48,531 nucleotides of DNA from Bacillota bacterium (lineage in GTDB: Bacteria > Bacillota > Clostridia > Christensenellales > Aristaeellaceae), in the NCBI GenBank assembly GCA_023404345.1, contig JAEYCB010000004.1:1-48531 (forward strand). Direction: 5' to 3'. Position numbers and translations under genes: made by a program. The notes beneath the pieces are model-generated. The model was given only the letters and a program-made list of their open reading frames with translations. It was not told the DNA's origin and made no database searches. Positions 1 to 8,505 of the stretch are shown piece after piece; the first letter of the stretch is position 1; each line of letters opens with the position of its first letter.

Positions 1-113
1 TCGGTGTAGTTGATCATAAGCATATGGTCGGTGAAGATGTGGCCAAAGCCCAGCTTGCTCTCATCGGCCGGCTTGTCTTTCAGATTCCGGGACAGATTCA
101 TTTGTACGTTCAT
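1..113 (-). CDS. ilvE: Branched-chain amino acid aminotransferase, N-terminus only (cut by window edge)
   Basis: Only the first 37 or so codons are present, and the gene runs off the left edge. The start is the ATG at 113-111, about 10 nt after a GGAGG. The peptide contains KPADESKLGFGHIFTDHM, which resembles the N-terminus of the long (about 340-360 residue) PLP-dependent branched-chain aminotransferases. These transfer the amino group between Leu/Ile/Val and 2-oxoglutarate in the cytoplasm. The PLP lysine and the rest of the fold lie outside the window. A near-perfect sigma-A promoter sits 70-100 bp upstream, so the gene is probably transcribed by itself or as the first gene of an operon. 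The assignment rests on a short stretch, so another class IV aminotransferase is possible. Confidence 0.7.
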   Translation of the reverse strand, partial: MNVQMNLSRNLKDKPADESKLGFGHIFTDHMLMINYT

Positions 114-185
114 ACCGCTTCTTCCTCCACATCTTCCTGCATCCCAAGGAAAGCAAGATCATTCAGCGTCCAAGCGCTAACCCTT

Positions 186-213
186 ATTATAATCCCTGTG
201 CGGCGGCTGTCAA
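186..213 (-). promoter_or_regulatory. Sigma-A promoter for ilvE
   Basis: On the minus strand, TTGACA (213-208) and TATAAT (191-186) are separated by 16 bp. Both hexamers are perfect. Transcription would start near 179, giving an ilvE leader of about 65 nt, too short for a T-box riboswitch. Confidence 0.85.
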
Positions 214-267
214 GGTTTTGCCCGATGCAATTCGTGGGAGAGGCGGGTCCCCTTATCCTTTCCCACC

Positions 268-300
268 AAAAAGGACCGTTGACAAAGCCGTCAACGGTCC
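268..300 (-). terminator. Intrinsic terminator
   Basis: A perfect 11-bp stem (GGACCGTTGAC at 273-283 with GTCAACGGTCC at 290-300) has a 6-nt loop. On the minus strand it is followed by five T (272-268). It ends transcription of the gene at 439-936 before the ilvE promoter begins. Confidence 0.85.
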
Positions 301-438
301 GCTCGCCGTCGAAAAAGTCCACTTGGCAGTCTCTTCCGACGAACCGGATTCGATTTCATTTGGAGGGCTGTGGCCCTTCAAACTTCTTATTAAAGAGATT
401 TTACGACAAACTGAAGGGCGCCGATAAAGCTATGTATA

Positions 439-936
439 TCAGCCCAGGGACTTGGTTTCGGTGATTTCGCACACGATGGTGGAGCCGCCCTCTTCCACTT
501 CCAGAGCAGCCAGCACCTCGGAGTCGGTCACGACGGTAAAGCGCATACGCGCACCGGACACAGCATAGAGCTCGTCCTCCTCACCGCCGGCAGGAGTGGC
601 AGCATACACAGCCAGGCCTTCGCCGTTGGTGAGCAGGTTCTGACGGCTCTGATTCTCGGCCAGGCCCATCTTGAGGTAATACTTTCCATCCAGTTCCGCG
701 CAGCCATAGATGAAGTAGGCCGCGTTGGCGCTGCCATCAGGGTTGGTGGTGCATACCAGGTAAAAACCGGAGAAGGAATTGATGGCATTCATCAGGTCAT
801 CGCCGGTGAGGGCATTGTCGCCGTAGAAATCAGTCACAGAGGCGCTGGTAAAGGCGTCCACCTCAGCCATGGCAGGCGCGCAAGCCAGCATGGCCACCAT
901 TACGAGCATCACAAGGCGGAGCATCATCTTTTTCAT
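439..936 (-). CDS. Exported pyridoxamine-phosphate-oxidase-like (FMN-binding split barrel) protein
   Basis: The protein has 165 residues. The start is the ATG at 936, where MKKMMLRLVMLVMVAMLACA forms a signal peptide with a likely signal peptidase I site after APAMA. A longer in-frame ATG start at 1026 is unlikely because it lies upstream of the promoter -10 box. The mature part contains NPDGSANAAYFIYG, then LAENQSRQNLLTNGEGLAVY, a pattern typical of flavin-reductase or PNPOx-like split barrels. In those, this strand pair lies near the FMN site. Export is unusual for that fold, so a flavin-binding role outside the membrane is only an inference. The gene has its own extended -10 promoter and a terminator, so it appears monocistronic although it follows sbcC. 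Confidence 0.55.
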   Translation of the reverse strand: MKKMMLRLVMLVMVAMLACAPAMAEVDAFTSASVTDFYGDNALTGDDLMNAINSFSGFYLVCTTNPDGSANAAYFIYGCAELDGKYYLKMGLAENQSRQNLLTNGEGLAVYAATPAGGEEDELYAVSGARMRFTVVTDSEVLAALEVEEGGSTIVCEITETKSLG

Positions 937-996
937 GGGAACCACACATCCTTTCTGTTTCAGGCAGTTTTCAAACAAACCGCCTTTTCTTGGTTG

Positions 997-1025
997 ATTA
1001 TAACACATCCATTCCCGCGTGTACA
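997..1025 (-). promoter_or_regulatory. Extended -10 promoter for the exported split-barrel gene
   Basis: On the minus strand the -10 TATAAT (1002-997) is preceded by TGT, giving an extended -10. A 4-of-6 match to -35 (TGTACA, 1025-1020) lies 17 bp upstream. Confidence 0.65.
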
Positions 1026-1028
1026 AGT

Positions 1029-3641
1029 CTAATCCTCGCAGACGATCCGCACGGTGCTGCCCCCCGCAGGCGCGGCGCGCACTTCAATCTTTTTGGATAT
1101 ACATTCCTTGAGTGCAGCCACATGCGAAATTACGCCGACCAGCCGTCTTCCTCCGGCCAGTTCCTTCAGTACGGCAAGTGCGCGAAGCAGCGTCTCTTCA
1201 TCCAGCGTGCCGAAGCCCTCGTCGATGAACAGCGTATCCAGCTGTACCCCACCGCGCCGTGCCTGCACCACATCGGCAAAGCCCAGCGCCATAGCCAGCG
1301 ACGCCAGAAATGATTCACCGCCGGAAAGCGTGCCCACATCGCGCACTTTACCAGTGTGTCGGTCCAGCACGTCCAGTGCAAGGCCCGCCTTGCCGCCCAA
1401 ACCCTCCTCCTGCTTCTGGCACAGGCTGAAACGGCCATCCGACATGCGTGCCAGACGCACGTTGGCCGCGATGATAACCCTTCGGAAATAGTATTGCAGC
1501 AGATAGTTTTCCAGCGGAATTTTCCTGGCTCCCCGCACGTTGCCGGAAGCCGTGCGGTACAGGTCGTCCAGCACGCCGAAATCCTTAAGCCGCTCCTCCA
1601 CCTCGTCCACGGCACGTTTCAGCTGGGGCAGCAGACGGCTGTCGTTCGAAAGGTGGGCCTGCATGTCCTTCTCCTGCCGAAGCAGCGCCTCGCTGCGGGC
1701 ACGCAGATCCTCCACCCGGGCGCGCAGGGATTCGCCATCCACGGGCTGCTTGCCTTCCCATAGCTCGGCCAGGCTGGCCAGCGCCGCCTCAGCAGCCGAA
1801 AGTGCGCTTTCATAGCGGGTAATGCGGGCCGTCATGGCATTTTCCTCCTCGGGCGCTACCAGTGCCGCACGGTAGGCGGCCTCGCTGTCAAAGCCCTCAT
1901 CGCCCAGGGCGTCGCGCCAGGCAGCGTCCGCATCCAAAGCCGATGCGTTCTGTGCTTCGCGCTCCTTCCGGCTGCCGCTGAGCAGGGCGCGGGCGGCTTC
2001 AAGTGCACCTTGGGCCGACTGGTGGTTGCGCCGTGCATCCTCCATGGCCTGACGCAAATCGTCAATCAAACGGGTGAAGCGGGCGTACTTCTCCCGGCAT
2101 TCCGCCTCCAATGCATCATCGGGAGTCTTTCCGCCAATCACATCCATAAGCCGCTGGCGCAGGTGCTCAAGATCGCTTCGGGCACCAGCGCATTCCTCAC
2201 CTGCCCGACTGGCAGCCCGATCGGTTTCGTCGCGCCGGGCAGCAGCTTCGTCCACCTGGGTCTTGTCGGGCGCAGCGCTGTGATGCGCCGCGCGGAGGGG
2301 ATGCTCGCATGAACCGCATACCGGACAGGGTTGTCCAGGCCGGAGCAAGTCTGCCAGCACGCCGGCCTGATCTGCCAGATAGGCAGCGGACAGATCCGCA
2401 TATCGGGCGGCAGCGGCATCACGTGCCTCCAGCGCACGAGTCAATATGGCGGTGCGCTTGTCCAGCTTCGCGGCCGCTTCGCGGTGAGCCGCAAACAGCG
2501 GGAGCGCTTCGCCCAGCCGGTCCCTCTTGCGACCAAGTTCCTCCAGGCGGCCCTGCTGCGCCTGCGCCTGTGCAGCCTGCTCCCCTGCTACCCTCTCTGC
2601 GGCCTCAGCCTGCGCAGCGGCGGCGGCCTGCTCCCGGATGCGCCTGTCCAACGCAGCCAGACGGTCCCGCTCCCGCAGAGCTGCCTCTTCCAGCCGATAC
2701 ACGGAGCGGGCACGGCGCGCCCGGTCCAGCGCCTCCTTCAACGTGTCCATTTCTGGCTTGCACGCACGCAGGGAAAGGGTTTCGGCACGTTTGTCCGCCA
2801 GGCTTTGGACACCCCGGTTGCACGTCTCCGCGTTGGCAAGCGCCGCCTGGACATCGCGCAGCTCGTCCTGGACCCGCTCACGCTGGTCCGCAGCCTGCCT
2901 GAGCGCCTCTTTGCCGCTTTCTGTCCGGGCATGCAGAGCCTCCAGCAGGCGGGGCCCATGCACGCTGGCGGCGGCATATTCCCGCCATTCCACCGGTCCG
3001 TCCGCAGCGGCCTGCCCGGCCAGTGCGGCATAGGTTGCCTGAGCCTTTTCCAAGCCGGTCTGTGCTTGAGCGCGGCGGTCGCGTAGGATCTGCGTGATAT
3101 TCTCATAAAGCTGAGTGTCGAAAATGCGGCGGAAAATGAGCGCGCGCTTTTGACTATCCGCTCGAAGAATGGAGAGAAAATCGCCCTGAGCAATCATAGC
3201 CACCTGCGCAAACTGTGCTGCATCCAGCCCCAGCAGCGCCTCCACCGCAGCGTTGACCGCGTCGATACGGGCATAGGCGGTTCCGTCCTCACAGATGAGC
3301 TCTGCCTCGGCAGGGCGTGGCGTTTTCCGGCCAGGCTTGAGGTATTCGGGGCTTCGCCGCACGGTCCAGCGCTTTGCGCCGCTTTCAAAGGTAAAGCGCA
3401 CCCAGGTTTCAACCTCAGGGTTTGCGAAATCGCTACGGAAGCTCTTGGAGCTGCGGCGCCTGGTTCCGCCGGAGGCTACCCCATAAAGCGCAAAAGAAAT
3501 CGCATCAAACAAAGTGGTCTTGCCTGCGCCGGTATCTCCTGCAATCAAAAATAAACCGCTTTCGCCAAGCAGGCTAAAATCTACCCTTTCCAGGCCCGCA
3601 TAGGGACCAAAGGCGCTCATTTCAAGTCTGATCGGCCGCAT
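1029..3641 (-). CDS. sbcC: Exonuclease SbcCD, ATPase subunit SbcC
   Basis: An 870-residue Rad50-like ATPase that works with SbcD to open and trim DNA hairpins and protein-blocked ends. Walker A GDTGAGKT is at residues 35-42. The long middle is charged and coiled-coil-like, rich in Ala, Glu and Arg, and is interrupted by the zinc hook CPVC at about residues 439-442. The ABC signature LSGGES is at about residue 772, followed by the Walker B/D-loop region LFIDEGFGTLD. The ATG at 3641 starts the conserved sequence MRPIRLEMSAFGPY and overlaps the end of sbcD by 20 bp, the usual translationally coupled arrangement. A start eight codons further upstream is open but adds only a basic, non-conserved tail. 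Confidence 0.96.
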   Translation of the reverse strand: MRPIRLEMSAFGPYAGLERVDFSLLGESGLFLIAGDTGAGKTTLFDAISFALYGVASGGTRRRSSKSFRSDFANPEVETWVRFTFESGAKRWTVRRSPEYLKPGRKTPRPAEAELICEDGTAYARIDAVNAAVEALLGLDAAQFAQVAMIAQGDFLSILRADSQKRALIFRRIFDTQLYENITQILRDRRAQAQTGLEKAQATYAALAGQAAADGPVEWREYAAASVHGPRLLEALHARTESGKEALRQAADQRERVQDELRDVQAALANAETCNRGVQSLADKRAETLSLRACKPEMDTLKEALDRARRARSVYRLEEAALRERDRLAALDRRIREQAAAAAQAEAAERVAGEQAAQAQAQQGRLEELGRKRDRLGEALPLFAAHREAAAKLDKRTAILTRALEARDAAAARYADLSAAYLADQAGVLADLLRPGQPCPVCGSCEHPLRAAHHSAAPDKTQVDEAAARRDETDRAASRAGEECAGARSDLEHLRQRLMDVIGGKTPDDALEAECREKYARFTRLIDDLRQAMEDARRNHQSAQGALEAARALLSGSRKEREAQNASALDADAAWRDALGDEGFDSEAAYRAALVAPEEENAMTARITRYESALSAAEAALASLAELWEGKQPVDGESLRARVEDLRARSEALLRQEKDMQAHLSNDSRLLPQLKRAVDEVEERLKDFGVLDDLYRTASGNVRGARKIPLENYLLQYYFRRVIIAANVRLARMSDGRFSLCQKQEEGLGGKAGLALDVLDRHTGKVRDVGTLSGGESFLASLAMALGFADVVQARRGGVQLDTLFIDEGFGTLDEETLLRALAVLKELAGGRRLVGVISHVAALKECISKKIEVRAAPAGGSTVRIVCED

Positions 3642-4758
3642 GCCGCATCGCCTCCGCTTCCTCAATCACCTGCCGCATCACGGCCATACGCCTCTCATCG
3701 GGCAGTACGCCGTTATTCTGTGCCTGATAGAAAGCCGTAAAATGCTCCAGCGGCGTGCGTCTTTCCGCCGCCTCCACCTCTGCTTCCGCCTGCGCAAGGC
3801 CGTCATTTGTGCGGCTGTTGCGCACCCGCATACCAATCAGATTGGGATAGGAAATGCGCAGCGCTCCCACCGGGTCCGCCAGCGCTTCCTCGTCGGTCAG
3901 TTCGGCGTAGACGTAGTCCTCGCTGAAACATTCCGGTGCGGTCAAGTCTCTGAGCTGGCCCCACACCGTGCGCAGGTCGCGCAGGGGCGCAAAGGGGCGC
4001 TCCTCCACACCGCGCAAGCCCTCCGGTCCCAGATCCACCAGTAGCGCAGCCTTGCGCTGATGTTCTTCCGACAGCGAGTATTTCAGAGGAGATCCGCAGT
4101 AGCGCACGCGTCCGCCGCACAGCTTCTGTGGCGAATGCAGGTGACCCAGCGCTACATAGTCAAAGCCTTCAAACAGTGAGACATTTACCTGATCCGCACC
4201 ACCCAGGGAAAGGTTTTCCGAATCACAGGTTGCAGCGCCGGTGACATACTGGTGCGCCACCAGCACATGCCGCATACCCGGTTCCCGCGCCGCAGCGGAC
4301 AGCGCTGCGCGTACCGCATCTTCAAAGGTATACACATTCTCAAAATACGGCCGCACCGCTGATGGGCGCAAAAACGGCATCAGCCACACACACACCTCGC
4401 CGTAGGCATCCCGCAGGACATGGCTGTGCAGCACACCGTCAAACGCCGGAGAGAGAAACACGCCGCACCGTCCCAACAGCTCGCGGCAATAGGCCACCTG
4501 TTCGGGAGCATCATGGTTCCCGCTCACGGCAAACACGGGTTTTTCCAGTTTACGAAGCGCCACCAGGAAATCGCTCACGGCACGGATGGCCTCCGCCGGG
4601 GGTTGGGGTTTATCGTACAAATCGCCCGCAAGCAGCACCGCATCGCATTCGCCCGCCAGTTCCACTGCCTGACGCAGCACGGCCCGCTGATCATCCAGCA
4701 GGCTGAAACCATTGAGCCTGCGACCGATATGCAAATCGGACAAATGCAAAAAGCGCAT
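3622..4758 (-). CDS. sbcD: Exonuclease SbcCD, nuclease subunit SbcD
   Basis: A 378-residue Mre11-type metallophosphoesterase, the nuclease partner of SbcC. Metal-binding motifs are in the expected order: SDLHIG (D8, H10), GDLYD (D46), GNHD (residues 80-83), VAHQ and LGHLH. Length is normal for the family. The start ATG at 4758 follows a GGGAGAG ribosome-binding site. It is the first gene of the sbcDC operon, divergent from the lipid kinase gene at 4905. Confidence 0.96.
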   Translation of the reverse strand: MRFLHLSDLHIGRRLNGFSLLDDQRAVLRQAVELAGECDAVLLAGDLYDKPQPPAEAIRAVSDFLVALRKLEKPVFAVSGNHDAPEQVAYCRELLGRCGVFLSPAFDGVLHSHVLRDAYGEVCVWLMPFLRPSAVRPYFENVYTFEDAVRAALSAAAREPGMRHVLVAHQYVTGAATCDSENLSLGGADQVNVSLFEGFDYVALGHLHSPQKLCGGRVRYCGSPLKYSLSEEHQRKAALLVDLGPEGLRGVEERPFAPLRDLRTVWGQLRDLTAPECFSEDYVYAELTDEEALADPVGALRISYPNLIGMRVRNSRTNDGLAQAEAEVEAAERRTPLEHFTAFYQAQNNGVLPDERRMAVMRQVIEEAEAMRHAADQT

Positions 4759-4800
4759 GAGACTCTCTCCCTTTCGCTACGGCACATAAACCGTAGGGCT

Positions 4801-4829
4801 ATGGTACCTCTTTTTTTTCGAAAAGACAA
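4801..4829 (-). promoter_or_regulatory. Candidate sbcDC promoter
   Basis: On the minus strand TTGTCT (4829-4824) and TACCAT (4806-4801) are spaced by 17 bp, each matching 4 of 6 consensus bases. The -35 box abuts the 12-bp palindrome at 4829-4840. Confidence 0.45.
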
Positions 4830-4840
4830 TACGCGCGTAT
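4829..4840. repeat. 12-bp perfect palindrome in the sbcD/lipid kinase divergent region
   Basis: ATACGCGCGTAT is a perfect inverted repeat adjoining the candidate sbcD -35 box. A second palindrome, TTTTCGAAAA, lies about 14 bp away (4815-4824). Either could be an operator, but no regulator is identified. Confidence 0.5.
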
Positions 4841-4841
4841 C

Positions 4842-4870
4842 TTCCCTTTTCAGGGCAAATGTTGTAGAAT
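4842..4870 (+). promoter_or_regulatory. Candidate promoter for the lipid kinase gene
   Basis: TAGAAT at 4865-4870 is a good -10. The -35 17 bp upstream (TTCCCT) is weak. It is placed 35 bp before the start codon at 4905. Confidence 0.4.
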
Positions 4871-4904
4871 AGATCAGAAAAGCAGCTTTTCCAAAGAGGA
4901 GCGG

Positions 4905-5777
4905 ATGCCCGTGATCGAGCTTGTCATCAACCCCGTGGCCGGCAAGGGGCGCGCGCTGCGCATCGGCGAGGAGGCGGCCGAACTGCTTAAGAGCCGCGGC
5001 ATCGCCTTTGCAAAGCACCTGACGGACCATCCCCGGCACGCTACGGAGCTGGCGCGTGAGGCTGCCGGACGCGGAGCGGAAACAGTCATTGCATTTGGCG
5101 GCGACGGCACTTTGACCGAAACAGCTGCCGGCCTTCGCCATACGCGCACAGCGCTGGGCGTGGTCCCGGCGGGCACGGGTAATGATTTTATCAAAACCAT
5201 CGGCACGCCGCGCGAATGGCGCGAGGCGCTGGAATTCATTTTGACGCATCCTGCGCGCCCCGTCAACAGCGGCATGATGAACGACCGTTTCTTCTTAAAC
5301 GTGGGCGGTGCAGGATTTGATGTGATGGTGCTGGACTTTGCCAACGCGGCGCGCAAGCGTCTGAGCGGCATCGGGTCCTATCTTTATGGGGTGTTGCGAG
5401 CAATCTCGGCATTCCGTCCCATTCCCATGCATGTGGAAATCGGCGGGGATGTGGTTCTGGATGGCCAATACATGATCTGCTCGGTGGGCAACGGACGCTT
5501 CATCGGCGGCGGTATTCCCATTACGCCGCGGGCCGACGTGACCGACGGTCTGTTTGACATTCAGCTGGTGGATGCAGTGCCGCGCTGGAAAATTCCGTTT
5601 TATCTGCCCTCGCTGATGATGGGCACACTGTTCAAACACGCTTCCGCGCACAACTACCGTGCAAGCAGCTGCACGCTGAGTTCGCCGGGCATGCGTTTGC
5701 AGCTGGACGGCGAAATCCTGCCTGTTGAGCGCACGCGCTTTGTGTGCGAAAGTGACGCGCTGCTTTTGCACTGGTAA
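4905..5777 (+). CDS. Diacylglycerol kinase family lipid kinase (DgkB/YegS type)
   Basis: A 290-residue protein of the DAGK catalytic family that phosphorylates diacylglycerol or a related lipid with ATP at the membrane. NPVAGKGR (residues 9-16) and the nucleotide-binding GGDGT (residues 65-69) are present, followed by VPAGTGNDF. The C-terminal half has the beta-sandwich pattern of the family, ending in a QLDGE segment. The start ATG at 4905 follows AAGAGGAG. It could recycle diacylglycerol from lipoteichoic acid synthesis like DgkB, but the true substrate cannot be read from sequence. Divergent from sbcD. Confidence 0.88.
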   Translation: MPVIELVINPVAGKGRALRIGEEAAELLKSRGIAFAKHLTDHPRHATELAREAAGRGAETVIAFGGDGTLTETAAGLRHTRTALGVVPAGTGNDFIKTIGTPREWREALEFILTHPARPVNSGMMNDRFFLNVGGAGFDVMVLDFANAARKRLSGIGSYLYGVLRAISAFRPIPMHVEIGGDVVLDGQYMICSVGNGRFIGGGIPITPRADVTDGLFDIQLVDAVPRWKIPFYLPSLMMGTLFKHASAHNYRASSCTLSSPGMRLQLDGEILPVERTRFVCESDALLLHW

Positions 5778-5834
5778 GCGATTGTAAACTTTTTTACGCG
5801 CGGTGGCTCAAAAGGTCGCGCTCGGCCCATGATA

Positions 5835-5843
5835 TGATATAAT
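5835..5843 (+). promoter_or_regulatory. Extended -10 promoter for the gene at 6011
   Basis: TGATATAAT matches the extended -10 (TGnTATAAT) perfectly, with no good -35. Transcription from here would give a leader of about 160 nt with short hairpins (5861-5876 and 5894-5906). Confidence 0.55.
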
Positions 5844-6010
5844 GGATGGCAAGGGGAAAAGCGTGTTTTTCCACGCAGTTCATGGGGGTATCTGCCGGTG
5901 GACGGCTGCGTAGACTGTTGTGGGATTGACGTTTCACGGCGGGGAGAAGCGCTTATTTGCCGCACGGCGGCCCATTTCGCCACCGAAAGACAAGAAAGGG
6001 TGTTAAAAGC

Positions 6011-6541
6011 ATGGCAGCTTTGGGTAACAATGTAAAAATGGCGTTTCTCAAGGGATTGGAGGCGCTGGGGAAGGGCGCCAGCAACATGGCTACCAACGCA
6101 CACCAAAAGCTGAATGAAATCAATCTGGAAACCCGGCGGCGTGAACTGTTGAGCGAGATTCCCGTACGGGCGCTGGATTTATGGCAGCAGGGCGAACCCA
6201 TGCCCCAGTCCTTGGGAGAAATGCTCAGTGAGCTGAGCGCTTTGGATGAGCAGCTGACTGTATTGCGTGCTCAGCGCTATGCGCGCGTAGAGGCGGAAAA
6301 TGGAGTGTCCGAAAACGAAGAGGCTGCCCCGGAAGATGAGGTTGTCCAAGAAGGTGAGAGCGTCATGCCGCAAACCGGCGCGGATACGGACAGCACAGGC
6401 TGGGAAAGCGAGCTGGACGAAACCAGCGACAATCCTGACGGTCTTAACGCAACCGAGCCCGAAAAAGATAGCCTCCATCCGGACCTGCGCCCTGTAGAGC
6501 CGGACCCCATCGACGAAGGCGAAACTGGCGACAATGCCTGA
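6011..6541 (+). CDS. Uncharacterised acidic cytoplasmic protein
   Basis: A 176-residue protein I do not recognise. The ATG at 6011 was chosen because it follows AAGGGTG at suitable spacing. An open start 18 codons upstream has no ribosome-binding site. The first 100 residues look helical, with an amphipathic N-terminus (NNVKMAFLKGLEALGKGASN), then a Leu-rich stretch. The last 75 residues are highly acidic and probably disordered. No signal peptide, membrane segment or cysteine motif is visible. Such N-terminal helices often occur beside a zinc ribbon in Clostridial proteins, but no zinc ribbon is present here. Confidence 0.75.
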   Translation: MAALGNNVKMAFLKGLEALGKGASNMATNAHQKLNEINLETRRRELLSEIPVRALDLWQQGEPMPQSLGEMLSELSALDEQLTVLRAQRYARVEAENGVSENEEAAPEDEVVQEGESVMPQTGADTDSTGWESELDETSDNPDGLNATEPEKDSLHPDLRPVEPDPIDEGETGDNA

Positions 6542-6576
6542 TTTTCTTTGTTCATAAGTGCATAAATATGGCAAAT

Positions 6577-6613
6577 CCCCGCTGCCCGGTTGGGCAGCGG
6601 GGCAATTTGTTTT
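6577..6613 (+). terminator. Intrinsic terminator
   Basis: A perfect 11-bp GC-rich stem (CCCCGCTGCCC at 6577-6587 with GGGCAGCGGGG at 6592-6602) has a 4-nt loop and a T-rich tail CAATTTGTTTTC. It ends transcription of the gene at 6011-6541. The remaining 200 bp to phoR hold only a weak 6-bp hairpin (6754-6771) and no recognisable gene. Confidence 0.85.
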
Positions 6614-6819
6614 CAAGTGTCATTCGGGAAAAACCAGGCTTTCCGTCAATGAACTTCTAATTCAGCCATACACGCGGCGTATTCGGAAACCCTACCTGGA
6701 AGGTCTCTTTATTCGCTTTTCCAGCGCGCTGAATGCACAGGAGAAACGTGTCTTGTCGGAAAAGGCCGACATTGCCAGACTTTTGCCTGACCCGCCGCCC
6801 AACAGAGCGGGGGTATGCA

Positions 6820-8505
6820 TTACTTGTCGTGCTCTTCGTCCGCAGCCAGAGGGAAGGTCATGGTAACCGTTGTGCCACGGCCCACCTCGCTGTCCAGCTC
6901 AATTTTGGCGTGATGATATTCCGCGCCGTGCTTCACAATGGACAGTCCCAGGCCCGTGCCGCCCGTCTGTTTGGAGCGGCTGCCATCCACGCGGTAAAAG
7001 CGCTCAAACACCTTATCCTGATGTTCTGCAGGAATGCCGATACCCGTATCGGTCACGCGCACGCGTGCGCCTTCCGAAAGACAGCTTACCTCCACCTGCA
7101 CTTCGCCGTTCAAGCGGTTATATTTGATGCCGTTTTCGATCACATTCCTGAGCATCTCGTCAAGCAGTGTGGGGTCAGCGTTGATCAAAACACTCTCGCC
7201 CGTCAGCCGCACGGTCACATTGCGGTCTCCGGCAGCTTCGGCGTTTTCCTCTACCGCTGCTCGGGCGGCCTCGAGCAAATCTACTTTGCGCAGGCATCCC
7301 GCGGCAAAACCTTCGTCCAGCTTGCTCAGGTGCATGATATCCTCAATCAGCTTAAGCAGGCGGCGGCTTTCATTGTAGATTTTCCGGGCAAATACTGGAA
7401 TATCCTTAGGCTCGGTCATTCCGCTCTGGATCAGTTCCGCATAGCCGGAAATGGTGGTCAGGGGTGTGCGCAGCTCATGGCTAACGTTGGCGGTGAAACG
7501 TTTGCGTGCCGCCTCAGATGCGTTGCGCTCGGTCACATCCTGCAGAAGCACCACAAGGCCCTCATTATGGCGCACGGTGCTGGCCGTAAGCAGGTATTCG
7601 CGTCCGCCTGCGCTCATATCCGCGTGCGCCCCGCCCTCCGCGATGGCCTTTTCCACCGTGTCCAGCAGCGTCTGCGACCGGTTGTACACGGAGAGCGGCG
7701 TTTTTCCATCCGCAGGCCGGTCCGTGTGCAGAATGGCACGCGCGCTGTCGTTCATCAAAAGCACATGCCGGTGCGCATCCAGAATGAGCAGTCCCTCGTT
7801 CATATGACCGATGATGGTTTCCAGCTCACCCCGTCTGGCATCAATTTCCTGCATCTGCGTTTCCAGCCGGCGGTTTTGCTCCGCCATGCGGCGCAGCATG
7901 GGCGTCAGCTCATCGTAAACACGGTTTTGCAGCGGATTTTCCAGGTTGATTTCGTTAATGGGCCTCACCAGCGACTGCGTCCACAGCCGGGAAAGTACAG
8001 CCGCTACAATCAGCACCACCGCAATACCTGCCGCCAGTGCCCAGCCCATACGCCACAACGAACCCGCCAGACTGCTCTGCGTAGCAGCCACGCGCAGGTA
8101 GCTACCATCGTCCAGCTTTTTGGCGCAATAGAGCTGCTCTTCCAGCAGGGTTTGAGAAAAGCGCCTGGAAAATCCGCTTCCCGTTTCGCTTGCCTGCGCG
8201 ATTTCTTCGCGGCCAAGGTGGTTTTCCATGCTCGCAGCGTTGCTCTGGTTATCGTAGCGCACCGTGCCGTCCGGCGCAATCCACGTAAGGCGGTTGGGCA
8301 TATTCAGCGCCTTGAGCGCCGCTTCCTCGGCATCCTGATCTGCGGATTGCTCCATCAAAGTGGAAAGCATATCCAGTTCCTGCCAGAGCTGGCTTTCCAG
8401 CTGTTCACCGGAGCGGTGGTAATACACTGCTGCCGACAACAGGCCTATCACCAGCGCCGTAGCCAGCGTAAGCAGCAGCGCCCCTCTAAAGATTCGTTTC
8501 TGCAT
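6820..8505 (-). CDS. phoR: Phosphate-regulon sensor histidine kinase PhoR
   Basis: A 561-residue membrane histidine kinase. TM1 is at about residues 7-29 and TM2 at about 152-174, enclosing an extracytoplasmic domain of about 120 residues. A PAS-like region (about 225-325) is followed by the H-box VSHELRTPL with phosphorylated H343. The ATPase domain shows NVIENGIKYN (N box), DTGIGIP (G1) and GGTGLGLSI (G2). It is the last gene of the pst-pho operon and overlaps phoP by 20 bp, with GGAGG before its ATG. Context supports a PhoR/PnpS role: autophosphorylation under phosphate limitation and phosphotransfer to PhoP, with signalling through PstSCAB-PhoU. Confidence 0.93.
   Translation of the reverse strand: MQKRIFRGALLLTLATALVIGLLSAAVYYHRSGEQLESQLWQELDMLSTLMEQSADQDAEEAALKALNMPNRLTWIAPDGTVRYDNQSNAASMENHLGREEIAQASETGSGFSRRFSQTLLEEQLYCAKKLDDGSYLRVAATQSSLAGSLWRMGWALAAGIAVVLIVAAVLSRLWTQSLVRPINEINLENPLQNRVYDELTPMLRRMAEQNRRLETQMQEIDARRGELETIIGHMNEGLLILDAHRHVLLMNDSARAILHTDRPADGKTPLSVYNRSQTLLDTVEKAIAEGGAHADMSAGGREYLLTASTVRHNEGLVVLLQDVTERNASEAARKRFTANVSHELRTPLTTISGYAELIQSGMTEPKDIPVFARKIYNESRRLLKLIEDIMHLSKLDEGFAAGCLRKVDLLEAARAAVEENAEAAGDRNVTVRLTGESVLINADPTLLDEMLRNVIENGIKYNRLNGEVQVEVSCLSEGARVRVTDTGIGIPAEHQDKVFERFYRVDGSRSKQTGGTGLGLSIVKHGAEYHHAKIELDSEVGRGTTVTMTFPLAADEEHDK

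Larger units (their letters stand above)
114..438. other. 325-bp intergenic region
   Basis: This gap lies between the ilvE start and the end of the exported protein gene at 439. It holds the ilvE promoter (186-213) and a minus-strand terminator (268-300). Between 301 and 438 there is only an imperfect GGGC/GCCC repeat around 362-379. No coding signal was recognised there. Confidence 0.6.

Noticed and set aside
1..180. T-box riboswitch before ilvE
   Set aside because: The predicted leader is about 65 nt, too short, and lacks a T-box motif and terminator.
5844..6010. 6S or other known structured RNA in the leader before 6011
   Set aside because: No conserved 6S, SRP, RNase P or riboswitch motif was recognised; only short hairpins.
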